DNA of 18,634 bases from Euryarchaeota archaeon UBA111 (GCA_002506025.1 DAWS01000110.1:1-18634); one strand, 5' to 3'; numbered from the stretch's first letter, positions 7,992-14,858 are shown. Numbers and translations: made by a program. Notes: generated by a model from the letters alone, not told the origin.

Positions 7992-8134
7992 GCTACCGGG
8001 TTGAACCTCTCATTGATGAAGTGTCGCATATCATCACAAGCAAAAAAGATGCCTTTTTCGGGGTTTTTTTGTCCGAATAACGGAAAGGTCTTATCATGAG
8101 GTGACCATTGGCTTGAACCTGCGGGGTGGGTGTC
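7992..8134. promoter_or_regulatory. Divergent promoter region between ribB and the endonuclease IV-like gene
   Basis: This 143-base region must drive both directions. On the plus strand GGAAAGG followed by TCTTATCA (8082-8096) resembles a BRE-TATA pair, placing initiation near 8118, just ahead of the GGGGTGGG SD. On the minus strand the A/T-rich part of 8042-8070 is the best candidate. It includes AAAAAG-ATGC-CTTTTT (8043-8058, a small inverted repeat) and a run of seven T at 8064-8070. The 8-base word TTGAACCT occurs at 8001-8008 and again at 8113-8120, near each gene start. No riboswitch-like fold was recognised. Confidence 0.35.
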
Positions 8135-9328
8135 ATGCCAGTTAGATTAGGTCCAGCGGGTATTCCTTTGTCATGTAAGGGAAGGACCATCGTGGAAGGA
8201 ATGGATGACATTATTTCACTCGGTTTGGAAACAATGGAAGTCCAAACCGTGAGGATGATTGCACCTCAACACTTTGAACAATATTGGCAAGCCGGCGTGC
8301 TTGCCAACAAAACTGAATTTGAGATGAATATTCACGGCCCATACTACAGCGAACTACTTGGAAATCGTGTCGAGAGGGGACGTTCATTAACCAAGATTGA
8401 ATCGACTTTGCAAGCGGCAAAAACCATCAACGCTAGGCACATAACTTTGCATGCAGGCCATTACGGAGAAATGGGCAGAGGACGCGCCGCCAATGAACAA
8501 CTCGCCAATGTTTTTGCCGGTATTGTCGATCGAGTTCATGAAATTTGGCATGATGATGATGACATCTACCCAGTATTCCCATGGCTGAAAGATGGTACAC
8601 CCTCGAAAATTGGGATAGAAACCTCGGGTCGGCAAGAACTCTGGGGCAGTTTAGAAGAAGTTCTTGAAGTGGTAAACCATGTTGAGGGGACTGTCCCCGT
8701 GCTCAACATAGCTCACATACACTCACGGGGTCATGGTAGCATGAGAACCTCCGAAGATTATGGTGAGATGTTTGACTTAGTGCGAGAAACTATCGGTACT
8801 AAGGAATTCTATTGTCACTTCTCTGGTGTCGAGCATCGTACAGGAAATGCAATGCACTATACCCAAATAAAGAAATCAGACCTTAACTTTGAACCGTTAG
8901 CAGAGTTCATCGTCGAAGAGGGTGGATGGTTAGACATCACATTGATTTCAGATTCTCCACTGCTTGAACACGATGCAATGTATATGCTACAAAACATCGA
9001 GAAAGCGCGTCACAAGCAACTTGAACGCAAAGCAAGAGAAGACCGTAGAAGAAGTTTGGCTGCTCAAACTGGACGCTCTGCTGAAGAAATTAAAGCCAGA
9101 GAACTAGAAATTGCTAGTGCCAGAACTAAAGCTGCCACTGCAGAGATGAAGCAAAAGGCTGCAGAACAACAAGCCGCTGAAGCCAAAGCACCAGCAGAAA
9201 AGCAGTCTGACGAAGCGACAGAAGAAGTTCCAAAGCCGAAGACTAAGGCAAGTAAATCCAAGAAAGCGGAAGAGAAAACCAATGACGATGTGTTTGACTT
9301 CGACGAAGAAGATGAAGACTTATTCTGA
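8135..9328 (+). CDS. Endonuclease IV (Nfo/AP endonuclease family 2)-like TIM-barrel protein with a charged C-terminal tail
   Basis: 397 aa from the ATG at 8135, which follows GGGGTGGG and begins MPVRLGPAGIP, the usual family N-terminus; GTG 8126 is less likely. Residues about 1-300 form the TIM barrel with likely metal ligands in order: E in LETMEVQ, H in NIHGPYY, H in ITLHAGHYGEMG, E in KIGIETSG, H residues in NIAHIHSRGHG, H in FYCHFSGVEH, and a final acidic LISDSP. The family cleaves 5' of abasic sites. This archaeal branch is less well characterised, so the DNA-repair role is inferred. Residues 300-397 are a coiled-coil-like Lys/Ala/Glu-rich tail ending in VFDFDEEDEDLF, an acidic tip with a terminal Phe reminiscent of SSB C-termini. 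Confidence 0.82.
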   Translation: MPVRLGPAGIPLSCKGRTIVEGMDDIISLGLETMEVQTVRMIAPQHFEQYWQAGVLANKTEFEMNIHGPYYSELLGNRVERGRSLTKIESTLQAAKTINARHITLHAGHYGEMGRGRAANEQLANVFAGIVDRVHEIWHDDDDIYPVFPWLKDGTPSKIGIETSGRQELWGSLEEVLEVVNHVEGTVPVLNIAHIHSRGHGSMRTSEDYGEMFDLVRETIGTKEFYCHFSGVEHRTGNAMHYTQIKKSDLNFEPLAEFIVEEGGWLDITLISDSPLLEHDAMYMLQNIEKARHKQLERKAREDRRRSLAAQTGRSAEEIKARELEIASARTKAATAEMKQKAAEQQAAEAKAPAEKQSDEATEEVPKPKTKASKSKKAEEKTNDDVFDFDEEDEDLF

Positions 9329-9357
9329 GTTCGTCGACAGAATATCATCACCAAATC

Positions 9358-9374
9358 AGTAGTTTCAAACTACT
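9358..9374. repeat. Inverted repeat downstream of the endonuclease IV-like gene
   Basis: The sequence AGTAGTTTCAAACTACT is a perfect odd-length palindrome of two 8-base arms around a single C, lying about 30 bases after the stop at 9328. It could be a protein-binding site or an RNA hairpin (six-base stem, five-base loop). No T tract follows, so it does not resemble an intrinsic terminator. Confidence 0.4.
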
Positions 9375-9380
9375 ACAGCG

Positions 9381-9422
9381 GTAATTAACTTAAGGGCGAG
9401 TCAAATCGCCCATCTGTTAAAC
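9381..9422 (+). promoter_or_regulatory. Putative gpsA promoter with an inverted repeat just before the start codon
   Basis: A TATA-like TAATTAACTTA (9382-9392) is followed by a perfect inverted repeat, GGGCGA at 9394-9399 and TCGCCC at 9406-9411, and then by the gpsA ATG at 9423. No SD is present. With the usual spacing of about 25 bases, transcription would start around 9412-9418 and give a near-leaderless mRNA. In that case the repeat acts as DNA (an operator between TATA and start site) and not as an RNA hairpin. Confidence 0.4.
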
Positions 9423-10421
9423 ATGGCACATATCGCAATTCTTGGATTAGGTAATTGGGGTACTGCAGTCGCACGGATGTGGTTGCTTGAGGGACACAAA
9501 GTCAAGGGATGGACTATCGAGCAAGATGTCTATGAATCCGTAGTGATGGAAGGAGTAAACAAAAAGTATCTTCCAGGCCATTCAGTTGAGGGATTAGAAG
9601 CGACAATGCGCTTGGACGAGGCACTTGATGGGGTCGAGATTGTTGTTCTGGCAATACCCTCCTCAGTAATTCTAGATGTTGTAGATGAAGTAATTCCCCA
9701 TCTAAGGCCAGGGCATGTATTGATTGATCTAGCAAAAGGACTGGCGCCCGGAAAGAGATTGATTTCCCAAGCCATTCATGAGAAACTAGATGCTGCACAG
9801 ATGACCAATCCACTAGCAGTTGTTACCGGCCCAACAATCGCACCTGAAGCGGCTGGAGGAGTTATTACCACTGCTTTAGTGGCGAGCGAGGATGAATCTG
9901 TTGCAAAGCGACTAGCGGAGACATTAACCACTCAGACATTCATTTTACATGCTGCTTCAGATCCTGTTGGCGCAGAGTTATGGGGTGCTTTCAAGAATGT
10001 TATTGCTTTAACGTGTGGACTTGTTGACGGGCTGAAAAAAATTGGGACATTGGGCGGAGATAATCTGAAAGCGGCAATTTTCATGGCTGGATTCAAGGAG
10101 GGTTGCTTGTTATTACCTCAACTGGGTGCTAAAGCCGAAGTAGCATTCGGTCCAGCCGGACTAGGTGACCTCTATGTCACAGCGACCTCACCATATGGCC
10201 GTAATCGCAGTATGGGTGAAAAACTTGGGACTGGATTATCGGTTGATGAAGCACTCGCTGAGATGACAATGGTTGCCGAGGGTGTAAGAGCCGCACGCAT
10301 GTTTATCACCAGAGCGGATGATGAAGGCATCAGTGTTCCTTTTACCAAAGCAATCAATACTTTGCTAGACGGCGAGATAGATGCAGAAGAATGCTGTCGA
10401 AGAATAGTTGGCTTGAATTAG
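9423..10421 (+). CDS. gpsA: Glycerol-3-phosphate dehydrogenase, NAD(P)+-dependent, bacterial GpsA type
   Basis: 332 aa, full length. N-terminal Rossmann domain with GLGNWG at 8-13, AIPS at 77-80, A104-K-G motif (SKG in most GpsA) and VTGPTIAPE at 134-142. C-terminal helical domain with catalytic K191 in WGAFKNVIALTCGL, the GGDNLKAA segment at 211-218, and GPAGLGDLYVTATS followed by R260-N-R at 243-262. It interconverts dihydroxyacetone phosphate and sn-glycerol 3-phosphate. Typical archaea use the unrelated G1P dehydrogenase for membrane lipids, so a GpsA bears on the lipid stereochemistry of this lineage; a catabolic role is the alternative. No SD precedes the ATG, which fits a leaderless transcript. 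The neighbours give no pathway clue. Confidence 0.95.
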   Translation: MAHIAILGLGNWGTAVARMWLLEGHKVKGWTIEQDVYESVVMEGVNKKYLPGHSVEGLEATMRLDEALDGVEIVVLAIPSSVILDVVDEVIPHLRPGHVLIDLAKGLAPGKRLISQAIHEKLDAAQMTNPLAVVTGPTIAPEAAGGVITTALVASEDESVAKRLAETLTTQTFILHAASDPVGAELWGAFKNVIALTCGLVDGLKKIGTLGGDNLKAAIFMAGFKEGCLLLPQLGAKAEVAFGPAGLGDLYVTATSPYGRNRSMGEKLGTGLSVDEALAEMTMVAEGVRAARMFITRADDEGISVPFTKAINTLLDGEIDAEECCRRIVGLN

Positions 10422-10472
10422 TTGCAACTATTCGTCGGTGTTGTTTTGTATGATATTACTGTAGGCGACATC

Positions 10473-10688
10473 ATGGCGGATGACTTGAGCGAACTTGAAG
10501 CGAGATTGTTTGAGTGGATTAGACAGTCTGACTTTGAAACCGTTCCATGGTCAACCGCTAATGCAGCAAAAGCATTCAAAGTCAAGAAAGATGAAATCTA
10601 TGAGGCAGTAGCAGCGCTTACCAGAAAAGTTCCGGATAGAATACAAGTCTTCTACAAAGCAGGTGCTGTTCATATCGCTGCTGAGTGA
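10473..10688 (+). CDS. Small winged-helix-like protein, function unknown
   Basis: 71 aa from the ATG at 10473, preceded by TAGGCGACATC, an SD-like sequence also seen before trxB. An upstream TTG at 10422, directly after the gpsA stop, would add a non-conserved-looking extension. The composition suggests a small all-helical core with a beta wing: helix 1 LEARLFEWIRQ, a central AAKAFKVKKDEIYEAVAAL that reads like a helix-turn-helix, then RIQVFYKAGAVHIAAE as a strand pair. No cysteine or metal site is present. It may be a DNA-binding regulator or a small structural protein. A link to gpsA (51 bases apart, same strand) is possible. The family is not identified. Confidence 0.6.
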   Translation: MADDLSELEARLFEWIRQSDFETVPWSTANAAKAFKVKKDEIYEAVAALTRKVPDRIQVFYKAGAVHIAAE

Positions 10689-10698
10689 AAGTTGTTTA

Positions 10699-10714
10699 TT
10701 TAGGACAACCTAAA
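10699..10714. promoter_or_regulatory. Upstream operator-like palindrome TTTAGG-ACAA-CCTAAA
   Basis: Two perfect six-base arms around a four-base spacer. Its inner arms TTAGG/CCTAA are identical to those of the second palindrome at 10733-10746, with the same four-base spacer length; the two sites start 33 bases apart (10700 and 10733). These half-sites resemble those of DtxR/IdeR/MntR-type metal-dependent repressors, which are common in archaea. The resemblance is from memory, not a search. Confidence 0.6.
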
Positions 10715-10720
10715 CTATAT
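10713..10720 (+). promoter_or_regulatory. TATA-like element of the binding-protein/dehydrogenase operon
   Basis: AACTATAT lies between the two TTAGG-N4-CCTAA palindromes. Initiation about 25 bases downstream would fall around 10740, inside the second palindrome and just upstream of the AAGGTGAT SD. A repressor on either site would therefore block TBP/TFB or polymerase access. Confidence 0.4.
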
Positions 10721-10732
10721 CTATGATTAGTT

Positions 10733-10746
10733 TTAGGGGCCCCTAA
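10733..10746. promoter_or_regulatory. Downstream operator-like palindrome TTAGG-GGCC-CCTAA
   Basis: A perfect 14-base palindrome immediately before the AAGGTGAT SD of the TTG-started gene at 10756. It shares both arms and the spacer length with the palindrome at 10699-10714, while the spacer bases differ (GGCC versus ACAA). This pattern is expected of a protein-binding site and not of a copied repeat. It overlaps the predicted transcription start. Confidence 0.6.
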
Positions 10747-10755
10747 GGTGATAAT

Positions 10756-11997
10756 TTGAGGGCAACCAAAATAGCGATTTTTACAACACTTTTGATTGTG
10801 TTAAGCAGTATTCCGGGATGTATATTCGACCCAGTAGAGTTCGACAAGTGTGAGGATGAAAATAACTGTCTAACCATAGCATTTGAAACCAAAGAAGAAT
10901 ACAAGAATGCTGATGAAAACCCACAAAAACTAGCTGACAGACTTGAAGAGTTAATGGGTATTGAAGTAGAGATTTACACTGTCTCTGGCCCTGCTGCTAC
11001 TATTGCAGCGCTTGAATATGGTAATGCAGACATCGGATTCCTTGACGGAGGAGCCGCATGGCTCAGTATCGAAACTAGAGGTTTTGAAGTTGCTGCTGCG
11101 GAGCAGAAAGGCGACGGAAGACCTTACTACAATGCGGTAGCATGGGTTCACACTGACTCAGATATGGCAATCGCCGACCGAGCAGGAGAAGACCCATACG
11201 CATTGATGGCTGGTAAAATTTCTTGCCACACCTCGCCGCTAGGCAGTTCAGGTATGCTACTACCAATGGGCTGGATGATTTCTGAGGGCTACATGGAGGT
11301 TGTTGGCGATGTCAACAACATGGACTCGCTGTATCAAACAGTCAGAGCTCACTTTTCTGAAGACTCTAGTATCCCAGATAGCGGAACACTATACCGTGGG
11401 TATGGAGGGTCTTTACGCTGTCTAGCAGAGCATACTCTTGGAGACGCAACAGATTACATCTCGTTCGCTAAGGATCCAACCGTGCCAGATTATTGTGGTG
11501 ATGACCCACGTTCTTGGTGCTTTGAAGGTGATTTTGACAGCACTGATGACTTCTACCCTCTTGGCGGTTACAACGAAACCACCGGTGAGATAAACAGTTT
11601 CGGAAAGGCACCAAGTCACCCAATTATGTATAATCCAACTTACTTTAGTCAAAGCGATGTCGACCTTCTAAGGTCTGCATTTGAAACTATGAATGGAAAT
11701 GAGGATGACCTAGCAATTCTTGATGATGTATTGGGTACACCTGGAATAACTATCACCAACACTTCAGCCCACATCGGAGACTATGGTAACGCTATCGAAG
11801 ATGTCCCTGGAATAGCGGCTTACCTAAATGACAAAGTCAACAAAACTACCGCAGAGGACAGTGACTCCAATACAATTCTCTATGTCGGTGGCGCCGTTGC
11901 TGCATTAGCATTAGTCACTGGAGCAATTTTCATCCGTAATTCTAACAACAACAAAAACATCGAGTCAGAAGGTACAGATGAAAGTGATTTATCATGA
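10756..11997 (+). CDS. PhnD-like ABC transporter substrate-binding lipoprotein with a C-terminal membrane helix
   Basis: 413 aa from a TTG at 10756, supported by AAGGTGAT five to six bases upstream. Signal peptide 1-21 ends in an IPGC lipobox with C22, so the N-terminus is probably lipid-anchored. The two-lobed type II binding fold of the phosphonate/phosphite/phosphate PhnD family is suggested by ALEYGNADIGFLDGGAAW (85-102), Y125-N-A-V-A-W, SCHTSPLGSSGMLLP (156-170) and the HPIMYNP region. An unusual hydrophobic helix at about 374-393 followed by a polar tail adds a second anchor. The region about 200-285 is an insertion rich in Asp, Tyr and paired Cys. The ligand is unknown. Its likely permease and ATPase are the convergent genes at 13223-14793. 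The last codons overlap the next gene (ATGA). Confidence 0.75.
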   Translation: MRATKIAIFTTLLIVLSSIPGCIFDPVEFDKCEDENNCLTIAFETKEEYKNADENPQKLADRLEELMGIEVEIYTVSGPAATIAALEYGNADIGFLDGGAAWLSIETRGFEVAAAEQKGDGRPYYNAVAWVHTDSDMAIADRAGEDPYALMAGKISCHTSPLGSSGMLLPMGWMISEGYMEVVGDVNNMDSLYQTVRAHFSEDSSIPDSGTLYRGYGGSLRCLAEHTLGDATDYISFAKDPTVPDYCGDDPRSWCFEGDFDSTDDFYPLGGYNETTGEINSFGKAPSHPIMYNPTYFSQSDVDLLRSAFETMNGNEDDLAILDDVLGTPGITITNTSAHIGDYGNAIEDVPGIAAYLNDKVNKTTAEDSDSNTILYVGGAVAALALVTGAIFIRNSNNNKNIESEGTDESDLS

Positions 11998-13205
11998 ATC
12001 ACAATAAGGCATTCATTATTGTAGTTGTCTTATTATCTGCTAGTGTTTCTGGTTACGAATTGTATCAAAGATACAACGCTGAAGAGGAGCCCAGATTTCA
12101 ATGGCCAGATAAAGTTGACATTCCCTGCAATCCAGATTCTACGGAGTTTGATTGTGAGGTTTATGCTCAAGTAAGTTCAACACCTGTAAAATCATTGCAA
12201 CACCCAACTAACAATGAGATATGGATTGCTGCACTAAACGGCATAATTGCTTCTTGGGACGGAACAATGATGACCGAAATCGGTAACTTGAGTAATGTGA
12301 TCTCAAATTGTCATAATGAACAAGGTCTACTTGGTTTTGAATTCACTCATGACTTCAGCAGCAGCCAAGAAATCTTGCTATCATATACTGAAAACGCTGA
12401 TTGTGAGGGTGGGTCCAATCTTTCAGGCATGGTTATTGCCTCAGTTGAGGTTGTCGACAACAAAATCAACATGAATTCACTGGTTGAACTACGCACAATT
12501 GCTAAGGAAAATCGCAACCACAACGGTGGAAATTTACATTCATTAAATGACGGAACTTATCTCTGGTCGCTTGGCGATGGTGGCGGTTCTAGTGACCCAT
12601 ACGGTAACGGACAGAATGTGCACAACCCACTTGGAACCATACAATATTTCAGCTACGGAGATAAAATGATTGAACCAGTGTTTGACAATTACGGTAATGA
12701 TACTGACTATGTGCTACATCACGGCTTACGCAATCCATGGAAGTTCGACACCGATAATCAAGGTAGGTTATGGATTGCTGATGTTGGACAATACTGCTTC
12801 GAGGAAGTCAATGTCGTTCCTTTGCTTACTCAGTCAAACTTTGGCTGGTCAGAACGCGAGGGAATGCACATTTACGACCCTAGTGACGATTGCTCCAGCC
12901 CACCTGATGCACTAACAGATTCCAGCCTAACAGACCCAATCATAGAGTATCCCCATGTTGGTGGAAATTGCTCCATAACTGGCGGATTCTGGATGGATTG
13001 GGGACCAAATTCCTTGCAAAACAGCTACATCTATGGTGATTTTTGCACTGGATCAATATGGCAAATAACCGAAAGTAGCAACGGTTTTGAATCAAATTAT
13101 GTTACCAGTGTAGGGACTTACATAACCGGTTTTGGACAGGGGATAAACAATGAGTTATTGATATTCAGTTGGACTGGAGAAATTTATAATTTATTTGAAT
13201 CGTAG
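11994..13205 (+). CDS. Membrane-anchored PQQ-type sugar dehydrogenase (GSDH/aldose dehydrogenase beta-propeller)
   Basis: 403 aa. An N-terminal hydrophobic helix (about 6-20) would act as signal or anchor and place the beta-propeller outside the cytoplasm. Diagnostic blocks of the glucose/sorbosone dehydrogenase family: EQGLLGFEFTHDF (109-121), NHNGGNLHSLNDG (175-187), WSLGDGGGSSDPYGNGQN (191-208), HGLRNPWKFD (243-252), LWIADVGQ (259-266) with E270-E-V-N, SNFGWSEREG (281-290) and YGDFCTGSIWQI (347-358). Characterised members oxidise aldoses with PQQ and calcium; others in the fold are not catalytic. Several cysteines (45, 54, 106, 137) suggest disulfides. The ATG overlaps the binding-protein stop, so the two are co-translated, which is unusual for an importer. 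No electron acceptor is encoded nearby. Confidence 0.82.
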   Translation: MNHNKAFIIVVVLLSASVSGYELYQRYNAEEEPRFQWPDKVDIPCNPDSTEFDCEVYAQVSSTPVKSLQHPTNNEIWIAALNGIIASWDGTMMTEIGNLSNVISNCHNEQGLLGFEFTHDFSSSQEILLSYTENADCEGGSNLSGMVIASVEVVDNKINMNSLVELRTIAKENRNHNGGNLHSLNDGTYLWSLGDGGGSSDPYGNGQNVHNPLGTIQYFSYGDKMIEPVFDNYGNDTDYVLHHGLRNPWKFDTDNQGRLWIADVGQYCFEEVNVVPLLTQSNFGWSEREGMHIYDPSDDCSSPPDALTDSSLTDPIIEYPHVGGNCSITGGFWMDWGPNSLQNSYIYGDFCTGSIWQITESSNGFESNYVTSVGTYITGFGQGINNELLIFSWTGEIYNLFES

Positions 13206-13222
13206 ATATCAGTATAATGATT

Positions 13223-14119
13223 CTACTGCTTCTTGTTTCTTTGAGTGATACTTGCTGGTAGTAGTACTGAGATCAGTGACTTACTACCTAGTTCCGCCTC
13301 ATCAGTTACGAATGACCTAACGAATAGTGATAAGAAATCTATCATAATTATTACGACGAATATTACAATTAGATAACTCATTACGTCGTTATAGTTGCCA
13401 AGTTCCATTGCCCGATCTATATGTAGGCCTATGCCACCCGCGCCGACTAAGCCAAGTACTGTCCCGTGCCTAACATTGTATTCAAACATGAATAGCAATT
13501 GGCTCAAGAAAGTATTGCCTGATTCGGGTATTACTACCTTTGAGACTATCTCGTTGTGTCGAAGCCCCATTGCTCGAGCTGCTTCGAGCGGCTCACGATT
13601 GATACCTTCAATCTCCTCGTATTGGAGTTTCCCGATATATCCAATTGTATACAGGATCATTGCTAATACTCCTGCGAGTGGACCGATACCAACTACGATC
13701 ACGAAAATTATCGCCCAAATAATGCTGGGCAGGCTTCGAGTCAGAGCGAGAAATAATCTGGTTGGAACTAATATGTAATTTGGCACCAAATTCTTTGCCG
13801 CAAATGGAGACAGGGCGATTGCACCGATGAAACCGAATATCGTAGCGACAAAAGCCATTTTTAGTGTTTCCAACATACCTGTATATGCCTTGGAGCAGAA
13901 AAATCCTATCTCGACACGGCAATTAGGAGGTTCTGATTGAGCCTCAAAGATTAGAGACCATCTTGGCGGCCATAACTCGGTGTTCCAAAATTTTACCAAA
14001 TTGGCAAAGCCACCGGTTAGGTCACCCCAATCTCCTCTTACCAGATTGTTCAATACGACAATAGCAGTAATGAGCAAGCCGAAAGATATCAACCAGACTT
14101 TGTTTATCTTGCTAGACAT
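13223..14119 (-). CDS. PhnE-like ABC transporter permease
   Basis: 298 aa. A first membrane helix at about 9-26 is followed by an extracytoplasmic segment with two cysteines (Cys67 and Cys74 by my count), then a BPD_transp_1 core from about 80: TLKMAFVATIFGFIGAIALSP, several more helices, the EAA-like loop EPLEAARAMGLRHNEIV and the PhnE signature NVRHGTVLGLVGAGGIG. It would form the membrane channel of a phosphonate/phosphate-type importer. The gene starts six bases after the ATPase stop, with GGAGG inside the end of the ATPase gene. Its stop lies 17 bases from the convergent sugar dehydrogenase stop, with no clear terminator between. The likely partner binding protein is the TTG-started gene at 10756. 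The substrate is inferred from family only. Confidence 0.85.
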   Translation of the reverse strand: MSSKINKVWLISFGLLITAIVVLNNLVRGDWGDLTGGFANLVKFWNTELWPPRWSLIFEAQSEPPNCRVEIGFFCSKAYTGMLETLKMAFVATIFGFIGAIALSPFAAKNLVPNYILVPTRLFLALTRSLPSIIWAIIFVIVVGIGPLAGVLAMILYTIGYIGKLQYEEIEGINREPLEAARAMGLRHNEIVSKVVIPESGNTFLSQLLFMFEYNVRHGTVLGLVGAGGIGLHIDRAMELGNYNDVMSYLIVIFVVIIMIDFLSLFVRSFVTDEAELGSKSLISVLLPASITQRNKKQ

Positions 14120-14124
14120 AGTTT

Positions 14125-14793
14125 TCAGGCCTCCGCAGGTGATTTAATTTCAAATTCACTTAGATCAATTATGCGATCGGCGATCTGTTCAGCACGCTCA
14201 ATGTGGTGTTCAACCAAAAGCATGGCACATTGATTCTCATTGACATAATTCTTCATTAAGGATATTATAGAGTCTGCATTTTCCTTATCCAGTTCGCTGA
14301 GAAATTCGTCGGCCAATATGAGTTGTGGTTTTTGTGCAATAGTTCGAGCAGTCGCAACACGCCGTTGTTGTCCACCAGATAAGCGTCTTATTGGTTCATC
14401 GATTTTATCAGATAAACCCACTTGAGCAACACAATCTCGGATTACCACTGACTTACGTTTAGACCAATCAAGTAGGTTACCAGAGTCTGTCCTCACTTTT
14501 ACTCCGCATCTAGCCCCTAACTCGACATTGTGGTAAACGCTAGCATGCCTAACTAAACCCAGACGTTGGGGGATATATCCAATCCCACCACGCGCTCTGA
14601 TATCGCCAACAATTTGACCTGATAATTTGGGTATAACACCGGCAATAGTCCTGAGCAGTGTTGTTTTCCCAAGACCGGATATGCCAACGATTGCAACTAT
14701 CTCGCCAGGCTGGATTTCTAGATTTATCCTGTCTAATAGCGGGAAGTTGTAACCAACTGTTAAATTGCGTATCCTGATTATTGGTTTAGCCAT
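14125..14793 (-). CDS. PhnC-like ABC transporter ATP-binding protein
   Basis: 222 aa, somewhat shorter than typical PhnC. Complete nucleotide-binding domain: Walker A GISGLGKT at 37-44, Q-loop Q76 in YIPQ, signature LSGGQ at 138-142, Walker B LILADE with catalytic E163, D-loop SELD, and switch histidine H196 in LLVEHH. It would hydrolyse ATP to power import with the adjacent PhnE-like permease, probably as a homodimer. It is the first gene of its unit, preceded by a strong TATA-like element. GGTTGGTG stands a few bases before the ATG. The assignment to the PhnC group rests mostly on the partner permease, since ABC ATPases of different importers look alike. Confidence 0.88.
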   Translation of the reverse strand: MAKPIIRIRNLTVGYNFPLLDRINLEIQPGEIVAIVGISGLGKTTLLRTIAGVIPKLSGQIVGDIRARGGIGYIPQRLGLVRHASVYHNVELGARCGVKVRTDSGNLLDWSKRKSVVIRDCVAQVGLSDKIDEPIRRLSGGQQRRVATARTIAQKPQLILADEFLSELDKENADSIISLMKNYVNENQCAMLLVEHHIERAEQIADRIIDLSEFEIKSPAEA

Positions 14794-14858
14794 TCACTAC
14801 ACCAACCAATACTAGCAAGATGTCCTACTGATAAGCATTTAAATACATATCTAATTTA
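14794..14858 (-). promoter_or_regulatory. Promoter region of the phnC/phnE-like unit
   Basis: On the minus strand GTATTTAAATGC, centred near 14840, is a strong archaeal TATA-like element about 47 bases before the ATG at 14793. Initiation near 14815 would leave a leader of about 22 nt carrying GGTTGGTG as SD. No TTAGG-N4-CCTAA palindrome like those at 10699 and 10733 is present here, so the two halves of the transporter may be controlled differently. Confidence 0.45.

Noticed and set aside
8043..8070. Hairpin plus T-run as an intrinsic terminator
   Set aside because: It lies between two divergent gene starts, where no transcript should end; the stem is A/T-only apart from one pair.
8001..8120. 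Repeated word TTGAACCT at 8001 and 8113 as paired operators
   Set aside because: An 8-base direct repeat in 140 bases can arise by chance; neither copy has matching flanks or a shared palindrome.
7992..8134. FMN riboswitch upstream of ribB
   Set aside because: The leader is too short and none of the conserved RFN-element helices could be recognised; archaeal rib genes are usually controlled by RbkR-type proteins instead.
9394..9411. GGGCGA/TCGCCC repeat as a terminator of the upstream gene
   Set aside because: No T tract follows, and it sits 11 bases before the gpsA ATG, downstream of a TATA-like element; an operator role fits better.
10422..10472. TTG start for the small winged-helix-like protein directly after the gpsA stop
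   Set aside because: No SD precedes it because it abuts gpsA; the ATG at 10473 has an SD-like TAGGCG and gives a compact domain.
12670..12915. Overlapping plus-strand frame inside the sugar dehydrogenase gene
   Set aside because: Shadow reading of a gene whose own frame has clear family motifs throughout; no SD or recognisable domain.
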